DNA of 64,000 bases from Laspinema palackyanum D2a (GCA_025370845.1 JAMXFF010000030.1:33185-97184), one strand, 5' to 3'; positions 1 to 9,036 are shown, numbered from the stretch's first letter. Numbers and translations are program-made. The notes: generated from the letters alone by a model not told the origin.

Positions 1-2030
1 TGCCGATTTATAGCACGGGCGGCATCCCTGAGAGTGTTGACGATCGCCGATCGCAATTGTTGGGCTTTATGTACAGTCCCTTTCGCGCTGATAATCTCCT
101 CATGGGAATTTTCGCCAAGGAACAATATCCCACGGTAGATTTTGAAATTTATGACGGAACTGTGCTCAACCCCGAATTTTTACTGCATTCCTCCCAGCGA
201 TACCAAGGAAGAAATAGCCAATCTCATCGCCCCAGATTTCGGGGAATGCGAACCCTGGATGTGGCGGGACGAACTTGGACGATCGCCTTTGTCTCCACCC
301 CAGAATTCGACCAACTCTCCGGTAGAAATCTGGTCCCCTATATCTTTGTCAGTGGACTGCTGATCGCTTCTATCTTATTTTTCGTAACGCGATCGCAAAC
401 CCAAGCTCGTTATGCAGCCGAACGAGTCGCCATGCAACTGCGCGCCTCCCAAACTGCTCTGAAGGAAAGCGAATTTCGACTACGCCGCCTCGTGGATGCC
501 AATATTATCGGCATCATTATTCACGATACCCAAGGCAACATTGTCGAAGCTAATGATGCCTTTCTCAACCTTTTGGGATACTCCAATACCTCTGTCTCGG
601 AAGTGAATTGGTGGGACATTACCCCCTTGGAATATCGCCCTGCCGATGAAGAGGCGATCGCTGAAATGAAAGCCACCGGGTCTCATCCTCCCTTCGAGAA
701 AGAATATATCCGCCAAGATGGCACAAGAGTTCCCGTCCTCCAAGGCACCGCCTATTTGGGCGGTACAGACGAATTGGCCGTGAGTTTTGTCCTCGACTTG
801 AGCGAAAATAAACAAGCCCAGCTTTCTCTAAAAAATTCTGAAACCCGTTTCCGCACCTTAATCGAGCAGTCTCCCTTAAGCACCCAAATTCTCTCCCCCG
901 AGGGTCAGACACTCCAGGTAAACCGCGCCTGGGAAGAACTCTGGGGCATCACCTTAGCCGAACTGGGAAATTACAATATTCTCCAGGATCAGCAACTCGT
1001 GGAAAAAGGCATCATGCCTTATATCAAAAAAGCTTTCGAGGGAGAAGGCGTCGCCATTCCAGCCGTCCGCTATGAACTCCATAAAACCTTACCCGAGACT
1101 GTTTCAGATCCCATGAAGGAGCATTGGGTTCAAGCCTATATGTATCCCGTCAAGGATCGCGACGGCAATATTCGCCAACTGGTAATCGTTCATGAAGACA
1201 TCACAGAACGCCAGAATTTAGAGGCACAATTGGCGGCACGGGCTGAACAACTCGCCCAAGCCAATCGCATGAAAGATGAGTTCCTAGCTACCTTATCTCA
1301 TGAATTGCGAACCCCTTTGAATTCTATGCTGGGGTGGAGTCAGTTGTTGCAAATGCGGAAATTAGATCTGACCACCACTGGACGAGCTTTAGAAAGCATT
1401 GAGCGCAATACTAAGGCACTGACTCAATTAATTGAGGATTTGTTGGATGTTTCGCGGATGATGACGGGTCAGTTTCGGATTCAAGTGCGTCCTGTAGACT
1501 TGACTGCACCGATTGAAAATGCGATCGCCTCGGTGCAACCGGCAGCGGATGCTAAAAAAATTTCCATTTGCGCGGCTTTTGCACCCGAAGTCACCCTAGT
1601 TGCCGGAGATCCAGTGCGCTTACAGCAGTTGGTGTGGAATCTGTTGTCCAATGCGATTAAGTTTACGGGCACGGGGGGACGGGTGGATGTGGTTTTACAA
1701 GGCGATCGCACGAGAGCTCAAATTATTGTTCGGGACACGGGTTCAGGGATTGCACCGGAGTTTTTACCCTATCTCTTTGAACGATTTCGCCAAGCGGATA
1801 GCGCGATTACCCGATCGCATGGGGGTCTTGGCATGGGATTGGCGATCGTCCGCCATTTAGTTGAACTCCACGGGGGCACGATCGCCGCTGAAAGTCCCGG
1901 ACTCGGCCAAGGTTCCACCTTTATTGTCACCCTCCCCAAAGAGGCGATTCTCGTTCCGAGACGCTTCGCGAACGAGCCTTCCCAAGAGGGCCTGTCTGGG
2001 GAAATTTTCAGGACCTCCGACGGCTTCTAA
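1..2030 (+). CDS. CHASE-PAS-PAS sensor histidine kinase (5' end outside window)
   Basis: This is the C-terminal 670 or so residues of a membrane sensor kinase that would autophosphorylate and pass phosphate to a response regulator. The frame is open from nucleotide 3, before the first Met at 57, so the true start lies upstream of the window. In order, numbered from that Met: the end of a CHASE-like extracellular domain (1-85), one membrane helix (about 92-112), two PAS domains (about 138-255 and 262-385), a HisKA domain with the phospho-acceptor H415 in SHELRTPLN, and an HATPase_c domain with N box NLLSNAIKF, G1 DTGSGIAP and G2 GLGMGLAI. No receiver domain follows. The last 27 or so codons after the ATPase fold hold a GC-rich stem-loop and look like a repeat that replaced the native C-terminus. 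It converges on the DUF445 gene. Confidence 0.9.
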   Translation, partial: PIYSTGGIPESVDDRRSQLLGFMYSPFRADNLLMGIFAKEQYPTVDFEIYDGTVLNPEFLLHSSQRYQGRNSQSHRPRFRGMRTLDVAGRTWTIAFVSTPEFDQLSGRNLVPYIFVSGLLIASILFFVTRSQTQARYAAERVAMQLRASQTALKESEFRLRRLVDANIIGIIIHDTQGNIVEANDAFLNLLGYSNTSVSEVNWWDITPLEYRPADEEAIAEMKATGSHPPFEKEYIRQDGTRVPVLQGTAYLGGTDELAVSFVLDLSENKQAQLSLKNSETRFRTLIEQSPLSTQILSPEGQTLQVNRAWEELWGITLAELGNYNILQDQQLVEKGIMPYIKKAFEGEGVAIPAVRYELHKTLPETVSDPMKEHWVQAYMYPVKDRDGNIRQLVIVHEDITERQNLEAQLAARAEQLAQANRMKDEFLATLSHELRTPLNSMLGWSQLLQMRKLDLTTTGRALESIERNTKALTQLIEDLLDVSRMMTGQFRIQVRPVDLTAPIENAIASVQPAADAKKISICAAFAPEVTLVAGDPVRLQQLVWNLLSNAIKFTGTGGRVDVVLQGDRTRAQIIVRDTGSGIAPEFLPYLFERFRQADSAITRSHGGLGMGLAIVRHLVELHGGTIAAESPGLGQGSTFIVTLPKEAILVPRRFANEPSQEGLSGEIFRTSDGF
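1950..1976. repeat. Stem-loop inside kinase C-terminal codons
   Basis: CTCGTTC (1950-1956) and GAACGAG (1970-1976) flank ACGCTTCGCG. The sequence style matches the short interspersed palindromes of filamentous cyanobacteria. It is translated as part of the kinase tail. Confidence 0.5.
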
Positions 2031-2073
2031 ACAAAAATTACCCGGTCCTGAACTCTACTAGGCTTCTGCGAGG

Positions 2074-3303
2074 TTACCGCAACAGCAGAATCACCGTTTG
2101 CAATAACCCGATCGCCACCCCGAGGATGCCGCCTAAATTGACGATCGCCTGCAATTCACTTTTGACAATACCTTGAATCGCACCTTCGAGTTCTTCGGCT
2201 GAAGTATTCCGCACCCGTTCCACAATCACGCGATCGATATTCATAATCGGAATCGCTTTGGCAACCAGGGTTTCTAAATCTCGTTCCAAATACCGTTCTA
2301 AAATTAACGCTAATTCTTTACTGACCAATCCTAACGAGGCATTCACCACCGAAGACGCTTGGAGACGCTTGAGAATTAAATTCGCCACATTTTCCCAATT
2401 CACCGAATGAGTTAACCCCTGAATTAAGTCTCCCCCGCGCGTTTGGACATAAGTGCGGATACTTTCTTTGAGGGTTTTTCTCAGTTGGCGAACCGTAGAG
2501 ACGGGTAAATTTTGCAGGGAAACATTATGCAACCATTCCTGCAAACGAGCGGGTATCCCCAAGGTTTTGATTAATTCCGCAATCCGAGCATTAGCATCTT
2601 CTTTTTCGTCTAGGCAAAAGGTCCGCAGACGGGTGAGGGTGTTCCGCAATCCCAGTAAATTGGCAACCACCCAGTAGGTCCCGCTACTTTTCTCGCGAAA
2701 CCCCTCATCGATCGCCGTAATATTGCGATCGGTCAGAAAATCAACCAAGGTTTGCCGCACCACATCCGGAGGCAGAACCGCCGTGAGTAACCAGTCAGAC
2801 AGTTGCTGGGCTTGATTTTCGGTCAGTTGAAACTCCAGCAGCACCAGGTCGAAAATTTGGTTAATCTGGGGTTCTAGGAAATTTTCTGATCGGGCTAGAA
2901 CTCGAATCATGCGCGGGAAGGATTCTCCCAACAAATCCCGCAGGATACCGGAGAGGATTTTAGCGGTTTTCTGCTCCGTATCGGATTTGAGTTGGGTGAG
3001 TGCCAGTTCCAGTAACCACTGAATCGCCGCCTGGATTCGTTCGGTTTCCAGCAGTCGTTTGGCCAACTTTTGCAACTCGCTGGGGGTGAGCAGAGACCCC
3101 ATAATCGTAGCAGCAATCCGTTCGGCTAATCGTTCTTGGTTGCGGGGAATCAAACCCGGGGTAAACGGAATTCGCCGTCCCTTGAAAGAATAGGCACGGT
3201 AGGGACGGAATAGCATTTTAATGGCTAAATCGTTGGTGAAATAACCAATAATTCCCCCGGCGATCGGGGGTAAAATGTAAGGCCAAAGAGACAAGAGATC
3301 CAT
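2074..3303 (-). CDS. DUF445 family membrane protein
   Basis: A 409-residue protein of the DUF445 (YheB/YjiN-like) family, whose function is not established. The diagnostic N-terminus has a hydrophobic helix followed by [16 protein letters not shown], then [16 protein letters not shown] long helical middle region (residues 60-380) follows, and a C-terminal hydrophobic helix (about 385-408) ends in LLLR. This suggests a protein anchored at both ends with a helical domain on one face of the membrane. The start is the ATG at 3303; a TTG two codons upstream is also in frame but less likely. The next gene on the same strand, menG, ends 77 bp upstream, so the two might be cotranscribed. Confidence 0.85.
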   Translation of the reverse strand: MDLLSLWPYILPPIAGGIIGYFTNDLAIKMLFRPYRAYSFKGRRIPFTPGLIPRNQERLAERIAATIMGSLLTPSELQKLAKRLLETERIQAAIQWLLELALTQLKSDTEQKTAKILSGILRDLLGESFPRMIRVLARSENFLEPQINQIFDLVLLEFQLTENQAQQLSDWLLTAVLPPDVVRQTLVDFLTDRNITAIDEGFREKSSGTYWVVANLLGLRNTLTRLRTFCLDEKEDANARIAELIKTLGIPARLQEWLHNVSLQNLPVSTVRQLRKTLKESIRTYVQTRGGDLIQGLTHSVNWENVANLILKRLQASSVVNASLGLVSKELALILERYLERDLETLVAKAIPIMNIDRVIVERVRNTSAEELEGAIQGIVKSELQAIVNLGGILGVAIGLLQTVILLLR

Positions 3304-3380
3304 TCGCAATTCAGCGTTTCCTCGTTAAGCATCGCGGGTTAACGGGTAACGGTGAATGGTTAACCCCTCATCCTCAACAC

Positions 3381-4112
3381 TCAACTGAGACGTTTAGTGA
3401 CGACTAATACTCCCATGATGCCACCTGCAATGGGGTAATGTGTGGCTTGGGCGAATCCGGCTTGGTGTGCCAGTCGGATTTGTTCGGGTCCTTGGGGGAA
3501 TTTTTCCAGACTGGGGAGGATGTAGGCATATTCATCCTGGAGTCCATTGGCCGTGGCAACGGGGACGACGATGGTTTGAAGTATCCACTGCTGAACGCCG
3601 TTGAGGGTGGGATTGCTGGGGCGATGGAAGTCCAAAATGGCTGCGGTTGCACCGGGTTTAAGGACGCGATGGAGTTCTTGCAGACTCATAAGAATATCGG
3701 TGACGTTCCGCAATCCGTATCCCATTGTCGCTGCATCAAAAAAGTTGTCGGCAAAGGGGAGATTGAGGGCGTCTGCTTCGATCCATTGGATGTGGGTTCG
3801 GGGGGGATAATGGGTTTCCCCTCGCTGACGGGCGATTTCCAGTTGAGCACAGGAGAAATCTACGCCGAATACCTGTCCGGTTTTGCCGACTCGTTCCCCC
3901 AGCAATTGGGCGAGGTCCCCACTGCCACAGCACAAATCTAAGCAGGTATCACCAGCACTGGCTTGACTCCATTTGACGGTCATCAATTTCCAGATCCGGT
4001 GCTGTCCCAGACTTAACCAATCGTTGAGGCGATCGTAAACGGGGGCGATGCGGTTAAAGAGGGCTTGAATGCGATCGGCTTCTGGGGTTGTTTCAACAGC
4101 AGGAGGGGTCAT
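3381..4112 (-). CDS. menG: Demethylphylloquinone/demethylmenaquinone methyltransferase
   Basis: A class I SAM-dependent methyltransferase of the UbiE/MenG family (243 residues). In cyanobacteria it adds the ring methyl group in the last step of phylloquinone (or menaquinone) synthesis, and phylloquinone is the A1 electron carrier of photosystem I. The family start IQALFNRIAPVYDRLND, SAM motif I DLCCGSGDLAQLLG, the GVDFS acidic loop and GLRNVTD are all visible. The ATG at 4112 overlaps the TGA of the upstream response regulator as ATGA, which indicates translational coupling; an in-frame TTG at 4130 is less convincing. Nothing is missing from the fold. The coupling to a signalling gene is unusual for a quinone-biosynthesis enzyme. 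Confidence 0.92.
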   Translation of the reverse strand: MTPPAVETTPEADRIQALFNRIAPVYDRLNDWLSLGQHRIWKLMTVKWSQASAGDTCLDLCCGSGDLAQLLGERVGKTGQVFGVDFSCAQLEIARQRGETHYPPRTHIQWIEADALNLPFADNFFDAATMGYGLRNVTDILMSLQELHRVLKPGATAAILDFHRPSNPTLNGVQQWILQTIVVPVATANGLQDEYAYILPSLEKFPQGPEQIRLAHQAGFAQATHYPIAGGIMGVLVVTKRLS

Positions 4113-5056
4113 GGATGATATCGAGTACAAGTTAGGGCCAGGGCCACCTGTTGGGCGGATAGATGCAAGAGTTCGAGTTCATCCTCGCGCAGGATAGAGG
4201 GTTCTTTCCATTGCAGGGATAAGACGGCGATTTGCTCGTTGCGGTAATCAATGGGGATGGCGAGATGAGCTTGGATCCCACAACTTTGGTAGTGGGGGAC
4301 TTGGGCGAGAGTGGGGTCTTTGCCAATATCGACGGCGATCTGAACATTTCCCGAGGCGATCGCCTCGGCAATCAACGGGTCATCCTGCAACCAGTTCTCG
4401 ACACTGCCATCTTTACTGTAGGAGCTTTGGGCCTCAGTTAAAGCATTTTTCTCCACCAACTGTAAAATACAGTAATCCGGAGAAAAGTTTTCCCCAAATG
4501 CTTGAGCCAAGGGGGGTAGACAAGCCTCTAAACTCTTGGCAGAGCGAGCAACGCCTACAATGGTCATCAGCAGATTGGTTTGCGCTTGAGCGCGTCTGAG
4601 TTCCTCGGTTCGTTGTTTGAGGAGTTCGTAGGTTTCTGCCGCCCGTTGAACTACGGTTTTGAGTTCATTGGGGTCCCACGGTTTAGTAATGTATTTATAG
4701 ACTTGTCCGGAGTTGATGGCTTCAACGAGATCTTCAATATCGGTGAATCCAGTCAAGATAATCCGCACGGTATTGGGAAACTGGGGGACCGTTTTACTGA
4801 GAAACTCGGTTCCCTTCATTTCCGGCATCCGCTGATCGGAGATGATCACCGCGACTTCCCCTTCTTGAGAGAGGATTTCTAAAGCACTGGCTCCACTATC
4901 GGCTTTAAGGACCTGAAACTCTCGCCGGAACGTGCGATAGAGCAAATCCAGGTTATCTGGTTCATCATCGACGACCAGCATTTTCGGTTTTTTTCTTCGC
5001 TCTCGACTTTTCAATTGACTCTTGATGTTATCTAGTTCAGGGATTGCGTTATCCAT
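4109..5056 (-). CDS. Response regulator with C-terminal GAF domain
   Basis: A 315-residue protein with an N-terminal receiver domain (about 25-145). VVDDE holds the acidic pocket, D74 in SDQRMP is the expected phosphorylation site, and K in ITKPWDP is the conserved lysine. This RpfG/HyfR-like receiver is followed by a coiled linker (145-175) and a GAF-like domain (175-310) that could bind a small molecule or bilin. I see no bilin-binding Cys in a recognisable context. There is no DNA-binding or catalytic output domain, so it probably signals by protein contact. The start is taken as the ATG at 5056; an in-frame TTG at 5110 would add 18 poor residues. The stop overlaps the menG start by ATGA. 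Confidence 0.85.
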   Translation of the reverse strand: MDNAIPELDNIKSQLKSRERRKKPKMLVVDDEPDNLDLLYRTFRREFQVLKADSGASALEILSQEGEVAVIISDQRMPEMKGTEFLSKTVPQFPNTVRIILTGFTDIEDLVEAINSGQVYKYITKPWDPNELKTVVQRAAETYELLKQRTEELRRAQAQTNLLMTIVGVARSAKSLEACLPPLAQAFGENFSPDYCILQLVEKNALTEAQSSYSKDGSVENWLQDDPLIAEAIASGNVQIAVDIGKDPTLAQVPHYQSCGIQAHLAIPIDYRNEQIAVLSLQWKEPSILREDELELLHLSAQQVALALTCTRYHP

Positions 5057-5394
5057 AACACTACAATAAACTCCTTTCGCCCCACCGTCTGAGTAACCAC
5101 CCTCAATCAATAGTACCCAATCTGGGTAGGGGGGTTAGAACATTCCCGGGAAAAGTTGCGATCGCCTGGGGGTCAGTCCCTCTTGAGTGCGCTAATCCCC
5201 TGATTTTTCCTAGGGTTACCCGTTTTTCCTCGGGTTGCTTACGCCTGTGCCCACCCCTGATCGGGATCCCTTGGCTGGATTCCGCTTCTGGGTGAGCAGG
5301 GGTAAGCAGGGGCGATCGGCTAAAATCCCAAGTCCTCACTTTCTCCACCGAACCAAATGCTAGACTAATAAATTGACCCTTACTCGTCATGCTT

Positions 5395-7141
5395 ATGAGT
5401 TTAAATGTAGTCACCTTAGTTGGTCGAGCAGGCCAAGATCCAGATGTCAAATATTTTGAGTCTGGCGATGTGATTTGTACCTTAACCCTCGCGGTTAAGC
5501 GGTTCAGTCGTAAAAGCGATGGACCCGACTGGTTTAATTTAGGTGTGACCCGTTAGTTAGAAACCTTATTTTACAAAAATAAGGGGGATTAACTACAAGG
5601 AAATGGGAAAAATTCCCAAACCCTTGATAACTGAATGTTCATGTTGGTGAGAGTTATTAAAACAACCCCTCAAGTCCAACCCTCTCGGATGCAAGAGTGA
5701 AAGCATCCTCCTCACCCTTGAAACTAGCAGATTCAATGGTGGCAGCAAAGGAGGAAACGGAGGTCATTCGGACCCTTACCGAAAATCCCTTCTAGCAAGA
5801 GGTTATGGGTAGCTGAATGCAAAGGTATGTAACCGTCGTTAACCAGTCCCAGCGAAAGAGGTTGATACGCTGGCGTCAAAAGGACCTAGGGTTACCCTGT
5901 CTCTGACAGATTGGAATTGCTCATCTAAATGGAGCAATTGGCATCCCCCACACCCTCGGCGGATAGTACCACCCTAACGCCTCAAAATAATGAACATTCG
6001 GAACGGGGAGTCGATGACATTTCTTAAAATAGGTCGATATTTTAAGTAGGTGCTAACCGGATAATGTCATCAGACGAGGATTGAGACCGAAGCCAAAGCC
6101 TAACTGTAATGGTTATGGATATGCTGATAGTCTCACGGTGATTTGGAGAGAGATTCATCAACTGCAATGCAAATGTCTAAAACCAGTCAAGTGACTCGGG
6201 TGGAATGGAACAAACTCAACTGGCGTAAGCTAGAACGAGCCGTGTTTAAGTTGCAAAACAGAATTTTGAGAGCCGCTCAACGTGGAGATACAAAAGCCGT
6301 TCGCAAGCTGCAAAAAACCCTGGCACGCTCTTGGTCCGCAAAATGTCTGGCAATTCGAGAGAGCCTGAAAAAAGTTCATCCCTACCCGGATAGAAATAGA
6401 GCCGGTTATCAGGGGAACAGTCGGCCCTATCAACCCAAAGGGGTGGATAATAAATCGGGGGAGAAAAAAGGCGATCGCTCTGTTCGCACTGCCCAACAAA
6501 TTCGCCCTTGTACCCAAAAACTATCTCTTCTATTTAAAGCCAATAAAACCGCTAAACTGGAAGATTTAATACCCAAAATCCACACCATTATTCAAGATTG
6601 GCGCAACCAAAATACGCATCCAGGCAGCGCGAAACTCCTGAAGAGAATCCATCATGATTTGCACCAAATCGTCATGCAGTGGGGACGCAGAAGGACCGAG
6701 AGTTATCACCGAGCGTATCATCTCTACTGGCAGCAGCTAGATAGCAAATTCAAAGGGGAAAACAACCCAGTTAAGGGCATTACTTAACCGGAAATTGACC
6801 CAAAACAGAGGCTTTTTATCTCAATGTACCAAATCACTGAGGAGCCGTATGAGGGGAAACTCTCATGTGCGGTTTTGAATCAGAGGTTAGCGAGGTGACT
6901 GGCTAATCGACTGTAACAAATCTGGGGTAAAAAAGCAGAAATTGCCGCTCAATATGTCCGCAAGGGGAGTTTAATCGGGGTCACCGGAAGTTTAAAGTTT
7001 GAATATTGGAACGACCGTTCCACCGGCGCTCAACGTTCTAAACCCATAATTTCTGTTGATAACCTCGAATTACTCGGTTCTAAACAGGATAACGAACAAG
7101 GGGGAGGAAATATGAGAGCGGGTTATCCCGATGAATTCTAA
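5395..7141 (+). CDS. ssb: Single-stranded DNA-binding protein, split by a group II intron
   Basis: Exon 1 (5395-5542) encodes an SSB N-terminus, MSLNVVTLVGRAGQDPDVKY to DWFNL. Exon 2 (6918-7141) resumes with EIWGKKAEIAAQYVRKGSL and runs to GYPDEF. Joining G5542 to A6918 restores one 123-residue reading frame with the OB-fold order of cyanobacterial SSB (DWFNLE-WGK), so this is a functional exon pair if the intron splices. Without splicing the protein stops three codons into the intron (VTR-stop). SSB is essential for replication and repair, so a family search should show either a second intact ssb elsewhere or efficient splicing here. The C-terminus lacks the classical acidic DDDIPF tip but ends PDEF. 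The start is the ATG at 5395; an ATG two codons earlier is possible. Confidence 0.88.
6167..6787 (+). CDS. RT-deleted group II intron maturase remnant
   Basis: About 206 residues from the ATG at 6167 (an in-frame TTG lies at 6143). The N-terminus, VEWNKLNWRKLERAVFKLQN to KLQKTLARSWSAKCLAIRES, is the typical start (RT-0 region) of cyanobacterial group II intron reverse transcriptases. The catalytic RT motifs, including YADD, are absent. After a lysine/arginine-rich linker, the C-terminal third (EDLIPKIHTIIQDWRNQ...IVMQWGRRR...YHLYWQQ) resembles maturase domain X, which normally reads LNPIIRGW..Y and WAKRRHP. The simplest reading is an internal in-frame deletion of RT1-7 that leaves RNA-binding ends. 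It may be a relic or a splicing-only maturase. Confidence 0.7.
   Translation: MQMSKTSQVTRVEWNKLNWRKLERAVFKLQNRILRAAQRGDTKAVRKLQKTLARSWSAKCLAIRESLKKVHPYPDRNRAGYQGNSRPYQPKGVDNKSGEKKGDRSVRTAQQIRPCTQKLSLLFKANKTAKLEDLIPKIHTIIQDWRNQNTHPGSAKLLKRIHHDLHQIVMQWGRRRTESYHRAYHLYWQQLDSKFKGENNPVKGIT
6842..6875 (+). ncRNA. Group II intron domain V hairpin
   Basis: A 34-nt hairpin starting GAGCCGTATGAGGGGAAACT and closing with GCGGTTT, with the AGC-type catalytic triad region, a GAAA-like tetraloop and the two-nucleotide bulge opposite. It is followed by domain VI (6876-6917), which should carry the branch-point A. Confidence 0.9.
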
Positions 7142-7217
7142 ACCCTAAAAATCACAGGTAAGGACAGGGTATCCCCTTGTCCTGCCTGAGTCCCTCAACC
7201 ACCATCCCGGAAGAAGA

Positions 7218-7790
7218 ATGGCAGTCACATTAAATCTACAACCCGCGCTAAAACTGACTCCAGGACAGTTTGCCGAGTTAGCGCAAATTAATCAAGACTT
7301 ACAACTAGAATTAACCGCAACTGGAGCGTTAATCATTATGCCACCCACCGGAGGAGAAACGGGAAATAAAAACTTTGAAATTTATATCGATTTAGGACTC
7401 TGGAACCGCGAAACGCGCTTAGGAAAAGCCTTTGATTCCTCCACGGGGTTTAGGTTGCCGAATGGTGCAGTGCGATCGCCCGATGTCAGTTGGCTCAAAC
7501 TAGAACGATGGCAGGCATTAACCCCAGAACAACGCAAGAAATTTTTACCCTTATGTCCCGATTTCGCCGTCGAATTAGTCTCGGAAACCGATGAGATTCA
7601 AACCACCCGTTCCAAAATGCAAGAATACCTCACCAACGGATTGCGCTTAGGGTGGTTAATCGACCCCGAAACTAAAACCGTCGAGATTTATCGTCAAAAT
7701 CGCCCAGTAGAAGTTTTGCAGTCTCCTTCAACTCTATCCGGAGAAGAAGTATTACCGAATTTTATCCTAACTTTACAACCAATTTGGTAA
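7218..7790 (+). CDS. Uma2 family (DUF820) PD-(D/E)XK protein, copy 1
   Basis: A 190-residue member of the Uma2 family, which is strongly expanded in cyanobacteria and has a restriction-endonuclease-like fold; its cellular role is unclear. The pattern is visible: ELTATGALIIMPPTGGETG at the N-terminus, RSPDVSWL with the conserved Asp, FAVELVSETD giving the E-x-x-S acidic position, and a C-terminal LGWLIDPETKTVEIYR strand pair. A short SD-like GGAAGAAG sits before the ATG. It is the first of two tandem paralogues separated by 49 bp; the second is nearly identical over the C-terminal two thirds. It lies directly downstream of the intron-split ssb, at the start of an accessory island. Confidence 0.88.
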   Translation: MAVTLNLQPALKLTPGQFAELAQINQDLQLELTATGALIIMPPTGGETGNKNFEIYIDLGLWNRETRLGKAFDSSTGFRLPNGAVRSPDVSWLKLERWQALTPEQRKKFLPLCPDFAVELVSETDEIQTTRSKMQEYLTNGLRLGWLIDPETKTVEIYRQNRPVEVLQSPSTLSGEEVLPNFILTLQPIW

Positions 7791-7839
7791 TCGAAAATTT
7801 ATAAAAACAAACACAATAATAGACCGTTTAGGAGGAAGG

Positions 7840-8412
7840 ATGGCAGTTACTTTGAATCTACAACCCGCGCTAAAAATGACTGTAGAACAGTTCGCAAAAT
7901 TAGCGCAAATCAATCAAAATTTACAGCTAGAATTAACTGCAACTGGAGCGTTAATCATTATGCAACCCACCGGAGGAGAAACGGGCGATCGCAACTTTGA
8001 ATTAAGCGGCCAACTGTGGGATTGGAACCGCCAAAACCGCCTGGGAAAAGCCTTTGATTCCTCCACGGGGTTTCGGTTGCCGAATGGTGCAGTGCGATCG
8101 CCCGATGTCAGTTGGCTCAAACTAGAACGATGGCAGGCATTAACCCCAGAACAACGCAAGAAATTTTTACCCTTATGTCCCGATTTCGCCGTCGAATTAG
8201 TCTCGGAAACCGATGAGATTCAAACCACCCGTTCCAAAATGCAAGAATACCTCACCAACGGATTGCGCTTAGGGTGGTTAATCGACCCCGAAACCCAAAC
8301 CGTCGAGATTTATCGTCAAAATCAAAAAGTAGAAGTTTTGCAATCTCCCTCAACTTTATCCGGAGAAGAAGTATTACCGGATTTTATCCTAACCTTACAA
8401 CCGATTTGGTAA
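7840..8412 (+). CDS. Uma2 family (DUF820) PD-(D/E)XK protein, copy 2
   Basis: A 190-residue tandem duplicate of the preceding gene with the same length and boundaries. From about residue 70 onward the two proteins are almost identical, including at the DNA level, whereas the N-terminal 65 residues differ at several sites (for example LTPGQFAELAQ versus MTVEQFAKLAQ, and the IYIDLGLWN region). The catalytic positions RSPDVSWL and FAVELVSETD are kept, so both copies look intact. A GGAGGAAGG Shine-Dalgarno lies just before the ATG. The uneven divergence suggests gene conversion after duplication or selection on the N-terminal half. Confidence 0.88.
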   Translation: MAVTLNLQPALKMTVEQFAKLAQINQNLQLELTATGALIIMQPTGGETGDRNFELSGQLWDWNRQNRLGKAFDSSTGFRLPNGAVRSPDVSWLKLERWQALTPEQRKKFLPLCPDFAVELVSETDEIQTTRSKMQEYLTNGLRLGWLIDPETQTVEIYRQNQKVEVLQSPSTLSGEEVLPDFILTLQPIW

Positions 8413-8463
8413 ACTGTAAGTCATACTGAGTTGAAATAAAACATCAAAAACCAGGAGAATATC

Positions 8464-9036
8464 ATGATTGCCAATCCAAACCACAATTATATGAGTCCCG
8501 AGGAATATTTAGAATGGGAGGAAAACCAACCCCTCAAACATGAATATATTAATGGCGAAGTCATTGCCATGACTGGGGGAACAATTGCTCATGCACTGGT
8601 TGCTAGTAATTTATTTTATCAGTTAAAAACTCATTTGAGAGGGAAATCTTGTCGTCCCTTTATTTTTGATGCCAAGGTTGGGGTTTCTGAGTCGGGTCCA
8701 TTCCACTATCCCGATGTCATGGTCACCTGTAATGAACAGGATAAACGTGCCAAAACTATGATTAACTTCCCTTGTTTAATTGCCGAGGTCCTCTCCCCAG
8801 GAACCGAAGGATTTGACCGAGGTCAAAAATTTCAAAACTATCGGCAGATTTCTACCTTACGCGAGTATCTGCTAGTCAGCGCAAACCAAAAGATGGTCGA
8901 TTGTTTTCGATTGAATGAAAAAGGGTTATGGGAACTCTCTACTTATGGAGAAGGGGATGAGATAGAACTGGCAAGTGTGGAGTTTCGGATTCCCCTAGAC
9001 TTGATTTATGAAGAGGTTGTCTTCAGCGAAAACTAA
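8464..9036 (+). CDS. Uma2 family (DUF820) PD-(D/E)XK protein, divergent
   Basis: A third Uma2 family gene, 190 residues, from a different subgroup than the two upstream copies. It has the classic MSPEEYLEWEENQPLKHEYI start with the HEYINGEVIAM strand, FHYPDVMVTC with the metal-binding Asp, CLIAEVLSPGTEGFDRG as the E-x-L-S site, and KFQNYRQISTLREYLLVS. An AGGAG lies before the ATG at 8464. Three co-directional Uma2 genes in a row within 1.8 kb suggest a small operon or a hotspot for this family. The precise substrate is unknown; the fold and the acidic residues imply a nuclease. Confidence 0.88.
   Translation: MIANPNHNYMSPEEYLEWEENQPLKHEYINGEVIAMTGGTIAHALVASNLFYQLKTHLRGKSCRPFIFDAKVGVSESGPFHYPDVMVTCNEQDKRAKTMINFPCLIAEVLSPGTEGFDRGQKFQNYRQISTLREYLLVSANQKMVDCFRLNEKGLWELSTYGEGDEIELASVEFRIPLDLIYEEVVFSEN

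Larger units (their letters stand above)
5543..6917 (+). mobile_element. Group II intron inserted in ssb
   Basis: A 1375-nt intron starting GTGTGACC (the GUGYG rule) and ending in AC. The exon junction is fixed by restoration of the SSB frame. EBS1 CTAAAT (5925-5930) lies in the loop of a perfect 8-bp hairpin (5915-5922 with 5932-5939) and pairs with IBS1 ATTTAG (5537-5542). AACCAG (5841-5846) pairs with CTGGTT (5529-5534) as EBS2/IBS2. Domain V is at 6842-6875 and domain VI follows to 6917. The ORF in domain IV lacks the reverse transcriptase core, so the element should depend on another intron's RT to move and perhaps to splice. Confidence 0.93.
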
